From Saccharothrix deserti (lineage in GTDB: Bacteria > Actinomycetota > Actinomycetes > Mycobacteriales > Pseudonocardiaceae), in NCBI RefSeq assembly GCF_009769385.1, contig NZ_VKAB01000001.1, positions 558,001 through 622,000 on the forward strand: DNA of 64,000 nucleotides. Reading direction: 5' to 3'. Below the pieces are notes generated by a model. The model was not told the origin of the DNA, searched no databases, and worked only from the letters and a program-made list of their open reading frames with translations. The position numbers were made by a program, and so were the translations under genes. This document shows positions 1-8,042 of this stretch, in pieces; the first letter of the stretch is position 1; every line of letters begins with the position of its first letter.

Positions 1-824
1 CCAACTACGGCGGTCTGGCCGAGATCGCGCTGGTCAAGGCCAACCAGCTGATGCCGATGCCGGCCCACCTGACCTGGGAGGAAGCGGCGTCCCCCGGCCT
101 GGTGAACTCCACCGCCTACCGGCAGCTCGTGTCGACCAACGGCGCGAACATGAAGCAGGGCGACACCGTGCTGATCTGGGGCGCGTCCGGCGGCCTCGGC
201 TCCTACGCCACCCAGTTCGCGCTGAACGGCGGCGCGACCCCGGTGTGCGTCGTCTCGTCGCCGGAGAAGGCCGAGATCTGCCGCAAGATGGGCGCGGAGC
301 TGATCATCGACCGCAGCGCCGAGGGCTACCGGTTCTGGAAGGACGAGCACGAGCAGGACCCGCGCGAGTGGAAGCGGCTCGGCGCGAAGATCCGGGAGCT
401 GACCGGCGGCGACGACCCGGACATCGTGTTCGAGCACCCGGGCCGGGAGACGTTCGGCGCGTCGGTGTTCGTGGCCAAGCGCGGCGGGACGATCGTGACG
501 TGCGCGTCGACCAGCGGGTACATGCACCAGTACGACAACCGGTACCTGTGGATGAACCTCAAGCGGATCATCGGCTCGCACTTCGCGAACTACCGCGAGG
601 CGTGGGAGGCCAACCGGTTGATCGCCAAGGGGAAGATCCACCCGACACTGTCCAAGGTGTACTCGTTGGAGGACACCGGGCAGGCCGCGTACGACGTGCA
701 CCGCAACGCCCACCAGGGCAAGGTCGGCGTGCTGACGCTGGCGCCCGCCGAGGGCCTGGGTGTCCGCGACCACGAGCTGCGCGCCGCGCACCTGACCGAA
801 ATCAACCGTTTCCGGGGCGTGTAA
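1..824 (+). CDS. ccr: Crotonyl-CoA carboxylase/reductase, C-terminal part (cut by left edge)
   Basis: The reading frame is open from base 3, so the gene begins outside the window; about 273 C-terminal residues are present. The family reductively carboxylates crotonyl-CoA with NADPH and CO2 to ethylmalonyl-CoA. The visible part is the zinc-less MDR Rossmann domain: the cofactor motif WGASGGLGSYATQFA, then DIVFEHPGRETF and the family-typical end SLEDTGQAAYDVHRNAHQGKVG. The long insert between the Rossmann strands (EHEQDPREWKRLGAK) separates CCR from ordinary quinone reductases. It works in the same pathway as the mutase at 24343-26334. A strong hairpin follows 17 bases after the stop. Confidence 0.93.
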   Translation, partial: NYGGLAEIALVKANQLMPMPAHLTWEEAASPGLVNSTAYRQLVSTNGANMKQGDTVLIWGASGGLGSYATQFALNGGATPVCVVSSPEKAEICRKMGAELIIDRSAEGYRFWKDEHEQDPREWKRLGAKIRELTGGDDPDIVFEHPGRETFGASVFVAKRGGTIVTCASTSGYMHQYDNRYLWMNLKRIIGSHFANYREAWEANRLIAKGKIHPTLSKVYSLEDTGQAAYDVHRNAHQGKVGVLTLAPAEGLGVRDHELRAAHLTEINRFRGV

Positions 825-840
825 AGCGAAATCACCCACG

Positions 841-870
841 ATGTGCGGCCGGCAGGTGCCGGCCGCACGT
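841..870 (+). terminator. Intrinsic terminator after ccr
   Basis: Near-perfect inverted repeat, 14-bp arms 841-854 and 857-870 (one G:U), core GTGCGGCCGGCA / TGCCGGCCGCAC. There is no T-run, as is common for high-GC actinomycete terminators. It lies between the ccr stop and the next start. Confidence 0.7.
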
Positions 871-884
871 CAGGAGCGGGTAGC

Positions 885-2105
885 GTGCACGGCATGGGCC
901 TCGCCGACGACCGTGACCTCGTCCCCCTGGGATCCGGCTTCGACATCGTCAAGCGCGGGTACGACCGCGCCCAGGTCGAGGACCACCTGGAACGGCTGGA
1001 CTCCGACCTGCGCCTGCTCGCGGCCGACCGCGACGCGGCGGTGTCGCAGACCAACGACCTGACCCGGCAGCTCGAGGCGGCCCGGTCGGAGATCGCCGAG
1101 CTGCGCGGCCAGGTGGAGCGGCTGTCGCTGCCGCCCACGACGTTGGAGGGGCTGAGCGAGCGGTTGCAGCGGATGCTGCGGCTCGCCCAGGACGAGGCGA
1201 ACGAGATCAAGGCGCGCGCCGAGGCCGAGGGCGGGCACATCCGCGCCAAGGCCGAGGCCGATGCGGGAGTGCTGCGCACCCGGTACGAGAAGCTCATCGC
1301 CGAACTCGACCAGCGGCGCGCCGCGATGGAGGCCGAGCACCGGGGCGTGCTGGAGACGGCGCGCGCCGAGGCCGACCGGATCGTGGGCGAGGCCCGCGCC
1401 GAGGCCACCCGGTTGGACGAGGAGTCCCTCCAGCGCCGGAACACGATCGAGGAAGACTTCGAGATCGCGATGGCGGCGCGCCGGGTCGAGTCGATGAAGA
1501 CGCTGGCCGAGCAGGAGGCGTCGTCGAAGGGCGAGGCCGACCGGCGGGTGCGCGAGGCCGCCGAGGAAGCCGCCCGCGTGCGCGCCCAGATCGCCCAGGA
1601 GCAGGCCTCGTCGAACGCCGAGGCGCAGCGCCTGGTGCGCGAGGCCACCGAAGAGGCCAACCGCCGTCGTCACGACTCCATCAGCGAGGCCACGGCCCGC
1701 GTGCAGGAGGCGACCGACGAGGCGAACCGCCGAGTCCGCGAGGCGACGGAGGAATCCAACCGCCGCGTCACGCAGGCCACCCAGCAGGTGGAAGCCCTCA
1801 GGCACCTCCGCAACCGCCTGTCACAGCAGCTACACGCCGTCCGCGCCGCCCTGCACGACGTAACCCCCCTCCTGGACCCGCTGGAAGAAGAACGCCCCCA
1901 GCCCCCGTCCGCCCAGCCTCAGCAGCCTCAACCAGAGGCAGCCTCCGCCCCCGCCACCACCCCGCCAAAACCCGCAAAGGCGCAGCCCAGCCCCACCCCA
2001 CCCACCTCCGAGGCCGCCACCCCCGAAGCCGAAAAGCCAGCCCCGGACGGCCCGACCCAAAAGATCGCCCGCCCCAACCCCAAGGCCCAAGCCGGCAAAC
2101 GCTGA
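885..2105 (+). CDS. DivIVA-like coiled-coil protein
   Basis: 406 residues. A short N-terminal DivIVA-type segment (FDIVKRGYDRAQVEDHL) is followed by an almost unbroken coiled coil to about residue 310, with heptad-like repeats of the type REATEEANRRV, and a Pro/Ala/Gln-rich disordered tail. The GTG at 885 is preferred to the ATG at 894 because AGGAG at 872-876 is 8 bases upstream of it. Proteins with this layout act as cytoskeletal or polar scaffold proteins in actinomycetes; the role here is inferred from architecture only. Codon use drifts to A-richer, G-poorer in the tail, where low-complexity Pro codons dominate. Confidence 0.8.
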   Translation: MHGMGLADDRDLVPLGSGFDIVKRGYDRAQVEDHLERLDSDLRLLAADRDAAVSQTNDLTRQLEAARSEIAELRGQVERLSLPPTTLEGLSERLQRMLRLAQDEANEIKARAEAEGGHIRAKAEADAGVLRTRYEKLIAELDQRRAAMEAEHRGVLETARAEADRIVGEARAEATRLDEESLQRRNTIEEDFEIAMAARRVESMKTLAEQEASSKGEADRRVREAAEEAARVRAQIAQEQASSNAEAQRLVREATEEANRRRHDSISEATARVQEATDEANRRVREATEESNRRVTQATQQVEALRHLRNRLSQQLHAVRAALHDVTPLLDPLEEERPQPPSAQPQQPQPEAASAPATTPPKPAKAQPSPTPPTSEAATPEAEKPAPDGPTQKIARPNPKAQAGKR

Positions 2106-2142
2106 ACCCCAGCTCACCCCGCGAGTCGAACCTCCAAGACCC

Positions 2143-2252
2143 GTGTGTCCTACGTTCAGAACGCGTGTGTCCTACATTCCGGCGGGGTGTGTCCTACGTT
2201 CGGAACGCGTGTGTCCTACGTTCAGGACCCCTGAGTTCAACGCTCAGAACGG
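2143..2252. repeat. 22-bp tandem repeat, four clear copies plus a degenerate fifth
   Basis: Four units start at 2143, 2165, 2187 and 2209, exactly 22 bp apart. Each begins GTGTGTCCTACGTTC (copy 2 has one change, ACATTC) and ends in variants of AGAACGC. A fifth unit at 2231-2252 is degenerate (GAGTTCAACGCTCAGAAC). The array lies between the coiled-coil gene and a convergent hydrolase gene. No coding potential is credible. Confidence 0.85.
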
Positions 2253-2287
2253 CGCGAGCACATGCGTGCGTCCGATGCGCGCACCCG

Positions 2288-3010
2288 TCACACCTCGACG
2301 CGCCGCCGCCAGTCGGCCACCGCCCCGGCGAACGCTTCCGGCACCTCCAGCGGCGACAGGTGACCGGCCCCCGCCAACTCGACGTACTCCGCACGCCGCA
2401 ACACCCCGGCCAACTCCCGGGCCAACGCGGGCGGCGTGAGTCCGTCGTGCTCCCCCACCAGCACCAACGCCGGCACGTCCACCCCCGCCAGCACCTCCGC
2501 CGAATCCGGCCGCACGGCCATCGCCCGCTGCGCCCACGCCACCTCCGCCGGGTCCTGCGCGAGGATCAACTCCCGCACCCGCTCGACCACCGACGCGTCC
2601 GCCCCGGGCGCGAGCAACCCGCTGACCAGGGCATCCGGCACCCACCCGACGCCCTCCGCCTCCACCCGAGCGGCCATCGCCAGCCGGTTCGCCCGTACCT
2701 CCGCCGCATCCGCCCCGGCACGCGTGTCGGCCAGCACGAGCCCCGCCACCCGTGACGGGTCGCGCCGCAGCACGGCCATCGCCACGTACCCGCCCATCGA
2801 GCACCCGCCGAGCACCGCGCGCTCGATCCCGCGCTCGTCGAGCAGCCCCAGCACGTCGTCCGCAATAGTCACCAGATCGGGTGAACGATCGCCGCCCCGC
2901 TGGTCCGGCGTGATCGGTTTCAGCAGGTCACGCACCCCGTCCCACATCCGCGAGTCGAACGGGAAAGCGTGCAGCAGCACGAGCGGAGCAGATCCCATAC
3001 CCGGTTCCAT
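2288..3010 (-). CDS. Alpha/beta-fold hydrolase
   Basis: 240 residues, one compact alpha/beta hydrolase domain. The N-terminal strand LVLLHAFPFDSRMW carries the oxyanion-side His. The nucleophile elbow is GCSMGG. The acid lies in VLVGEHDGLTP and the catalytic His in ELAGAGHLSPLE. The substrate cannot be read from sequence; the family includes carboxylesterases, 3-oxoadipate enol-lactonase-like and haloperoxidase-like enzymes. Start is ATG 3010 or the in-frame ATG at 2998; neither has a good Shine-Dalgarno. Divergent from the GNAT gene, with under 40 bp between starts. Confidence 0.85.
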   Translation of the reverse strand: MEPGMGSAPLVLLHAFPFDSRMWDGVRDLLKPITPDQRGGDRSPDLVTIADDVLGLLDERGIERAVLGGCSMGGYVAMAVLRRDPSRVAGLVLADTRAGADAAEVRANRLAMAARVEAEGVGWVPDALVSGLLAPGADASVVERVRELILAQDPAEVAWAQRAMAVRPDSAEVLAGVDVPALVLVGEHDGLTPPALARELAGVLRRAEYVELAGAGHLSPLEVPEAFAGAVADWRRRVEV

Positions 3011-3048
3011 ACCCGGAATTGTCGGACCCCCTCGCTACCTTCGCCCCC

Positions 3049-3585
3049 ATGACCTCCAACCCGGAACCGGACGAGATCCGCACCGACCGCCTCCTGCTCA
3101 GACGTGTCGGTCCTGATGACGTGCGCTCCGCGATCGCCGTGCTGTCCGATCCGGAGACGCACCGGTTCGCCCCGGCCGGTCCGCCGTCCGCGGAGCAGGC
3201 GGCGAAGATGCTGGTGGAGTGGCAGGCCAACTGGGCGCACGACGGCATCGGGTACTGGGCGGTGGAGCTGCCGGAGACCGGGGAGGTCATCGGCTTCGGC
3301 GGCGTGCGCCACCAGGAGCGGGACGGGGAGCCGACGTTCAACCTGTTCTACCGGTTCCGCCCCCGGCACTGGGGTCGCGGCTACGCGCCGGAGATGGCAC
3401 GCGCGGCCATCGAGTGGGCGAGCCGGGCCGAGCCGGGCCGTCCGGTTGTGATCATCACCGATCCCGACAACACGCCCTCCCAGCGCGTCGCGGAGAAGCT
3501 GGGCTTCGCGCACGTGGGCGACAGCAGGACCGTCGTGGGTCCGGTGCTGGTCTGGCGGCTTCAGGAGGCCATGATGGCGACCTGA
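3049..3585 (+). CDS. GNAT N-acetyltransferase, RimJ/RimL-like
   Basis: 178 residues, acetyltransferase type-3 fold: opening EIRTDRLLLRRVGPDDV, the acetyl-CoA loop around HWGRGYAPEMARAAIEWA and the C-terminal NTPSQRVAEKLGF signature. The family moves acetyl from acetyl-CoA to N-terminal or small-molecule amines; the substrate is unknown. ATG 3049 is chosen because the family N-terminus starts about ten residues later. The 3' end overlaps the convergent hydrolase gene by 25 bases. Confidence 0.85.
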   Translation: MTSNPEPDEIRTDRLLLRRVGPDDVRSAIAVLSDPETHRFAPAGPPSAEQAAKMLVEWQANWAHDGIGYWAVELPETGEVIGFGGVRHQERDGEPTFNLFYRFRPRHWGRGYAPEMARAAIEWASRAEPGRPVVIITDPDNTPSQRVAEKLGFAHVGDSRTVVGPVLVWRLQEAMMAT

Positions 3586-4334
3586 TGCTGCTCGTGGGGG
3601 CCGGACCAGGTGCGCGGCAACGGCGTGGGCACCTCGGGCACGGCCGCGGACACGATCGCGTCCAGCACTTCGTCGGAGTGCCCGACCATGAGGTGCTTGG
3701 CGCCGGGGAAGTCGATGACGTCCGCGGTCGGGATGCCCGCGCCGAACCGCCGCCTGGCCTCGGCCGGTGGCAGGTAGGTGTCGAACTCAGGCACCAGGCA
3801 CACCACCGGTTTGCCCGCACTCGCCCAGACACGCAGGTGCTCAGCCCCACTCCACCGCAGAGGAGGTGAGATCAACACGGCGCCCTCGACCACCGGGTCG
3901 CACCCGTGCATCAGCGCGAGGTCGGTGCCGAACGACCAGCCCACGAGCCACACCGAGGGCAACCCGCGCTCGGCCACGAACGCTAGAGCGGCGGCGACAT
4001 CCAGCCGCTCGCCGACGGCGTGGTCGAACGCGCCCTCGCTGCGCCCTGCCTCACTGGCCGTGCCGCGCGTGTTGAACCGCAACACCGCGAGATCGGCCAG
4101 CGCGGGCAGCCGCCACGCCGCCTTGCGGTAGAGGTGGGAGTCCATCATGCCGCCGTGCGTGGGCAACGGGTGCAGCATCACCAGCGTGGCCCGTGGTGCC
4201 CGGTCGAGCGGCAACGCCAGCTCGCCGACCAGCGCGAGCCCGTCCTCGGTCCGCAACGTCACCGCTTCCCGGCGCGCCGGGAGCACGGTGTTGGCCTTGA
4301 TCGGGCCATCCTCATCCACACGAGCGTCACCCAC
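3561..4334 (-). CDS. Alpha/beta hydrolase (serine aminopeptidase / dienelactone hydrolase type)
   Basis: About 257 residues. Strand LVMLHPLPTHGGMMDSHLY, the RFNTRGT motif typical of the YpfH/YsgA-like hydrolases, nucleophile elbow GWSFGTD, acid in LVPEFDTYLPP and catalytic His in FPGAKHLMVGHSDE. The GTG at 4334 is the likely start; further upstream the reading frame runs through a repeat and another gene. It follows the zinc-binding small protein gene at 4421-4714 on the same strand, so the two probably form a transcription unit. Substrate unknown. Confidence 0.8.
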   Translation of the reverse strand: MGDARVDEDGPIKANTVLPARREAVTLRTEDGLALVGELALPLDRAPRATLVMLHPLPTHGGMMDSHLYRKAAWRLPALADLAVLRFNTRGTASEAGRSEGAFDHAVGERLDVAAALAFVAERGLPSVWLVGWSFGTDLALMHGCDPVVEGAVLISPPLRWSGAEHLRVWASAGKPVVCLVPEFDTYLPPAEARRRFGAGIPTADVIDFPGAKHLMVGHSDEVLDAIVSAAVPEVPTPLPRTWSGPHEQHQVAIMAS

Positions 4335-4358
4335 GACGACATCGTGCCACCCGCCGGA

Positions 4359-4408
4359 CGCCCGGCCGGCACGTCCGTACGGCACGCCCGGCCGGCACGT
4401 CCGTACGG
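4359..4408. repeat. 24-bp direct repeat with palindromic core upstream of the hydrolase
   Basis: Two identical 24-bp copies at 4359-4382 and 4385-4408 (CGCCCGGCCGGCACGTCC then GTACGG), offset 26 bp. The second copy ends in the perfect palindrome GTCCGTACGGAC. It sits in the 86-bp gap between two minus-strand genes, a fitting place for an operator; this role is inferred. Confidence 0.6.
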
Positions 4409-4420
4409 ACGCACGCAGCG

Positions 4421-4714
4421 TCACCAACGACGTGACGTGGGGCCTCTCCGGCCGCGTGACGACCAGCAGCCCTGGTGCCAGTGGCGGCGGTCTTCGACCG
4501 AGCCGTAGTCGGCGGCGGGCCAGGCGACGATGTGCGCGGTACCGGGGCGGATCTCGTGGTCGCAGCCCGGACACCGGTAGGTCTTGGTGGTGGCGGCGCC
4601 GGAGACGGTGCGCACCATCCACTCGCCGTCCGGACCGCTCTCGGCGCGTGCCCAACCGTGCCCACCGATGGGTGTCGGCTCGTTGGGGCGTTGCGGGCGG
4701 TTACGGCGGGGCAC
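4421..4714 (-). CDS. Small conserved actinobacterial zinc-binding-type protein
   Basis: 97 residues starting MPRRNRPQRPNEP. Conserved-looking core: DGEWMVRTVSG, then TYRCPGCDHEIRPGTAHIVA with a CPGC knuckle, then HWHQGCW supplying His/Cys, so a zinc-ribbon-like site is likely. I recognise this as a protein widely kept in actinobacteria next to an alpha/beta hydrolase gene, as here; it is sometimes labelled ATP/GTP-binding without evidence. Function unknown. GTG 4714 matches the family N-terminus. Confidence 0.8.
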   Translation of the reverse strand: MPRRNRPQRPNEPTPIGGHGWARAESGPDGEWMVRTVSGAATTKTYRCPGCDHEIRPGTAHIVAWPAADYGSVEDRRHWHQGCWSSRGRRGPTSRRW

Positions 4715-4775
4715 GGGGAGCCAGGGTATCCGGGCTATCCGTGCCGGCCGAGGGTGATCCCCTACGGTCCACTGG

Positions 4776-4937
4776 GTGAGCAGGTGGCAGCGGGTCACGT
4801 TGACCGTGCTCCTGATGGCCGAAGTGGCGGTGACGCCGCTGTCGCGCTGGGGCCTGCCGTTGTCGACGCTGCTCGCCGCGGTGTCGCCGGTTGGGGTGCC
4901 CTTGCTGGTGCCGGTGCCGCCCCGCCGGGGAGAATGA
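4776..4937 (+). CDS. Short hydrophobic protein upstream of fmdB
   Basis: 53 residues from GTG 4776 (VSRWQRVTLTVLLMAEV). Two hydrophobic stretches, around residues 7-20 and 31-46, suggest a small membrane protein. Its TGA at 4935-4937 overlaps a possible ATG (4934) of the next gene, pointing to translational coupling. No family recognised; a non-coding alternative cannot be excluded. Confidence 0.45.
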   Translation: MSRWQRVTLTVLLMAEVAVTPLSRWGLPLSTLLAAVSPVGVPLLVPVPPRRGE

Positions 4938-4942
4938 GCGAC

Positions 4943-5155
4943 GTGCCAACCTACGAATTCCGTTGCAAGGCGTGCGGTTCGACCTTCGACGTGAAGCGGT
5001 CGATGAACGAAGCCTCCGCGCCCGCGCCGTGTCCGAACGGCCACGACGACACCGTGAAGCTGCTCTCCATGGCCGGCCTCGGCGGCAAAGCCAACGCTCC
5101 CGCCGGTGGCAGTGGCGGCGGCGGTGGGTGCTGCGGCGGCGGCTGCTGCGGCTGA
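4943..5155 (+). CDS. FmdB-family zinc ribbon protein
   Basis: 70 residues. Family start MPTYEFRCKACGSTFD with the CxxC knuckle, a second pair from APCPNGH, then a flexible Gly-rich tail with two CC pairs (GGCCGGGCCG). FmdB-type proteins are small putative regulatory or metal-binding proteins; function is poorly defined. GTG 4943 is preferred over ATG 4934 because GGGGAGA at 4927-4933 is 9 bases upstream and the family starts at Pro-Thr-Tyr-Glu. Confidence 0.85.
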   Translation: MPTYEFRCKACGSTFDVKRSMNEASAPAPCPNGHDDTVKLLSMAGLGGKANAPAGGSGGGGGCCGGGCCG

Positions 5156-5488
5156 TCCCAGCCTCGGCGAACGCGGCGCAGGACGGCACAGGCACGCGGT
5201 CGCGGTGCGGTCGGCGGGCGGCCTCAGACCGGTCGTCGCGATGCGCGGACCGTGCCGGCAGGCAGAGCGGCAGGCAGAGCGGCGTAAGCAAGCAGGCGCG
5301 ACGGGCTGGCGGCACCGCGCAGACAAGGCCGGCTCGCGGGCGGCATCAAGCGCACAAGATCGGTACGTGGCACGTCCCCGACCGCCGCTCGGAGCTTTGG
5401 GCCGGTGAGCGGCGGCCGGGGTGTCAGCTGCCGGTGAGCGGCGGCCGGGGTGTCAGCGTGCGGTGCGAGGTGTCAGAGCGACGGGAAA
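5156..5488. repeat. Intergenic stretch with short tandem repeats
   Basis: 333 bp between two convergent genes with no credible gene. It holds a 26-bp direct repeat (starting CCGGTGAGCGGCGGCCGGGG) at 5402-5427 and 5431-5456, period 29, a partial third copy to 5476, and a duplicated GGCAGGCAGAGC near 5257-5280. Confidence 0.7.
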
Positions 5489-6070
5489 TCAGCTGGTCGG
5501 TTCCTTGTCCAGCAGGACCTCGGCCACCTTCTTGCCCTGCTCGCAGATGCCGCCGAAGCGGGCCGAGCCGTCGATCACGATGATCCCGAGCCCGCCACCG
5601 GCGTAGTCCATCACCAGCACGCACGACGGCTGCACGGACGTGTCCGTGGTCCGGTCGAAGTACTTCACCTTCCGGCCCGCCACGTCGAACTCGCCGTTGC
5701 TCTGCTCCAGCGTGATCGTCCGCCCCTCGCGGAACCGGAGGGTGACGCCCACGTCCAGCGAACCGACCGACGTCTGCCACTTGCACGACTGGTCGAACGT
5801 GTCGTCGTACCCGGTGTCCGTCGGCTTCGCGTTCTTGTCCGGCACGTCGTAGGGCAGGTCCTTCCACCCCATCAACGCGCAGATGTCACCGACCGACCCG
5901 GACGGCTCCGTGGACGGGTCGTCGGACCCCGTCGGCGTCGGCTGAGCCGAGGTGAACGGCGCGTCGACGTCGAGCACCTGCTCCGCCAAGGGGGTGCCGT
6001 TGACCGTGTACGCACAAGCGCTCGTCAGACCGAACGCCACCACCAGGAGCGAGATCGCCACACGCCGCAT
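5489..6070 (-). CDS. DUF3558-family secreted lipoprotein
   Basis: 193 residues. Lipoprotein signal MRRVAISLLVVAFGLTSAC with the lipidated Cys at position 19. A Thr/Pro/Ser linker is followed by a DUF3558-type domain with paired cysteines (DICALMGW, QSCKWQ, PSCVLV, GGICEQ). Such proteins are membrane-anchored on the outer face in actinomycetes and are of unknown function. ATG 6070 is chosen because it sits directly before the signal peptide. A second, longer member lies at 12511-13518. Confidence 0.8.
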   Translation of the reverse strand: MRRVAISLLVVAFGLTSACAYTVNGTPLAEQVLDVDAPFTSAQPTPTGSDDPSTEPSGSVGDICALMGWKDLPYDVPDKNAKPTDTGYDDTFDQSCKWQTSVGSLDVGVTLRFREGRTITLEQSNGEFDVAGRKVKYFDRTTDTSVQPSCVLVMDYAGGGLGIIVIDGSARFGGICEQGKKVAEVLLDKEPTS

Positions 6071-6128
6071 GTGTCCACGATGCCAAACGTCGAATCCCGT
6101 CACTCCATCAGGCCACGCAACCGCACCG

Positions 6129-7907
6129 TCAGGCCCCGTAATCGCGGAACCCCTTGCCCGTCTTGCGGCCCAGCCGCCCGGCCTTCACCAGGTGCTCCAA
6201 CAGCGGCGCGGGTGCGAAGCCCGCCTCGCGGAACTCCAGGTACAGGGTCCGCTCGATGGCCAGCGACACGTCCAGCCCCACCACGTCCAGCAGCTCGAAC
6301 GGCCCCATCGGCAACGAGCAGCCGACCTTCATCGCGTTGTCGATGTCGTCGGCCGACGCGTAGTGCGCCTCCAGCATCTTCACCGCGTCGTTCAGGTACG
6401 GGAACAGCAGCGCGTTGACGATGAACCCGGCCCGGTCGCCGCAGTGCACCGGAACCTTGCCCAGGTCCAGGCACACGCGACGGGCGGTGGCGACGACTTC
6501 GGCCGACGTCGAGATGGTCTCCACGACCTCGACCAGCTTCATCACCTGCGCCGGGTTGAAGAAGTGCAGACCGATGACGTCACCGGGCCGCGCGGTGGCG
6601 GCGGCGCATTCGATCACCGGCAGCGATGACGTCGTGGTCGCCAGCACCGCACCGGGCTTGCACACCTCGTCCAGCGCCTCGAACACGGCCTTCTTGACCG
6701 CCAGCTCCTCCGCCACCGCCTCGACCACGAGGTCGCAGTCGGCCAGGTCCGAGAACTCGACGGCGGGCGTGATGCGGCCCAGCGCCGCGTCCCGGTCCTC
6801 CGCCGAGAGCTTGCCGCGCGACACGGCCTTCTCCAACGACTTGCGCACCTTGGCCACCGCACCGTCGGCCTTCTCCGAAGACCGCGCCCGCAGCACCACG
6901 TCGTACCCGCGCTTGGCGAACACCTCGACGATGCCGGTCGCCATGGTGCCGGTGCCGATCACGCCGACCCGCTGGATCTCACGGGCGGGCTCGGCCTCCG
7001 AGGCAGCGACAGGCGTGTGCACGTCCGGCACGACGACCGGCGAGTCCGGCCCGTCATACGTATAAAAGCCCCGCCCACTCTTCCGCCCCAGCAAGCCCGC
7101 CGTGATCATCTGCTTCAGCAACGGCGCCGGGGCGTGCAGCCGGTTGCGCGACTGGTGGTACATCGTGTCGAGGATTTCGTATGCCGTGTCCAACCCGATC
7201 AGGTCGAGCAACGCCAGCGGCCCCATCGGGTAGCCGCAGCCGTAGCGCATGGCCGCGTCGAGGTCTTCCCTTGTCGCGTAACGCGATTCGTACATCCGCA
7301 CGGCGTGGTTGAGGTACCCGAACAGCAGCGCGTTGGCGATGAACCCGGCCCGGTCGCCGATGACGACCGGCGTCTTGCCCAACCCCTCGGCGAACGCCAC
7401 CACGTCGGCCACCACGTCCGGCTCGGTGACGACCGTCCGGATCACCTCGACCAGCTTCAACACCGGTGTGGGGTTGAAGAAGTGCATCCCGACGACCTTG
7501 CCCGGCCGTCCGGTGTGGACACCGATCTCGGTGATCGACAGCGACGACGTGTTGGACGCGAAAACGGTGTCCGGGCCGCAGATCCGGTCCAGCTCGGTGA
7601 ACACCGCGGCCTTGAGCTCCATCCGCTCCGGCACGGCCTCGATCACGAGGTCGGCCCCGGCCAGCGCGTCCAACGACGTGGCGTAGGAGATGCGGGCCAG
7701 CGTGGCGTCCCGCTCCTCCGAAGACAGCTTGCCGCCCGCCACCGCGCGGTCCGTCGAGTGGTCCAGGTGGCCGCGTCCGCGGGCCAGGGCGGCCTCGTCC
7801 ACGTCCACCGCCACGACAGTGATGCCGGTCCGGGCGAGGACCTCGGCGATACCGGCGCCCATCGTGCCGAGACCGACGATTCCGACCGTGCTGAACTGGC
7901 GCGTCAC
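6129..7907 (-). CDS. Double-domain 3-hydroxyacyl-CoA (3-hydroxybutyryl-CoA) dehydrogenase
   Basis: 592 residues made of two complete, homologous dehydrogenase units in tandem (about 1-285 and 310-592). Each has an NAD(P)-binding loop (GIVGLGTMGAGIAEV; GVIGTGTMATGIVEV), the GMHFFNPTPVLKLVEV / GLHFFNPAQVMKLVEV catalytic segment and a C-terminal helical domain (YPMGPLALLDLIGLD; LPMGPFELLDVVGLD). The family oxidises 3-hydroxyacyl-CoA in beta-oxidation or butyryl-CoA metabolism. Start GTG 7907 has GGGAGG 6 bases upstream. A palindromic site lies 26 bases upstream. Fused duplicates of this kind are known in actinobacteria. Confidence 0.92.
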   Translation of the reverse strand: MTRQFSTVGIVGLGTMGAGIAEVLARTGITVVAVDVDEAALARGRGHLDHSTDRAVAGGKLSSEERDATLARISYATSLDALAGADLVIEAVPERMELKAAVFTELDRICGPDTVFASNTSSLSITEIGVHTGRPGKVVGMHFFNPTPVLKLVEVIRTVVTEPDVVADVVAFAEGLGKTPVVIGDRAGFIANALLFGYLNHAVRMYESRYATREDLDAAMRYGCGYPMGPLALLDLIGLDTAYEILDTMYHQSRNRLHAPAPLLKQMITAGLLGRKSGRGFYTYDGPDSPVVVPDVHTPVAASEAEPAREIQRVGVIGTGTMATGIVEVFAKRGYDVVLRARSSEKADGAVAKVRKSLEKAVSRGKLSAEDRDAALGRITPAVEFSDLADCDLVVEAVAEELAVKKAVFEALDEVCKPGAVLATTTSSLPVIECAAATARPGDVIGLHFFNPAQVMKLVEVVETISTSAEVVATARRVCLDLGKVPVHCGDRAGFIVNALLFPYLNDAVKMLEAHYASADDIDNAMKVGCSLPMGPFELLDVVGLDVSLAIERTLYLEFREAGFAPAPLLEHLVKAGRLGRKTGKGFRDYGA

Positions 7908-7932
7908 TGTTTACCTCCCACTCACCGGAGTG

Positions 7933-7948
7933 GCTACCAGACGGTAAC
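7933..7948. promoter_or_regulatory. Palindromic site upstream of the dehydrogenase
   Basis: TACCAGACGGTA within GCTACCAGACGGTAAC. Outer bases resemble the GTTAC...GTAAC palindrome at 12437-12452. Probable repressor operator, by position and symmetry only. Confidence 0.4.
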
Positions 7949-8042
7949 TTGTCGCGACTATCCCACGGTCGTCACGTGTCGTTCGCGTGAGCTTCACCAT
8001 CGGTATCGAGCAAGTAATCGGTCCAGCGACGGTCTCGACAGC

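Noticed and set aside
2143..2252. CRISPR array
   Set aside because: Unit is 22 bp head-to-tail with no true spacers of constant unique sequence and no cas genes.
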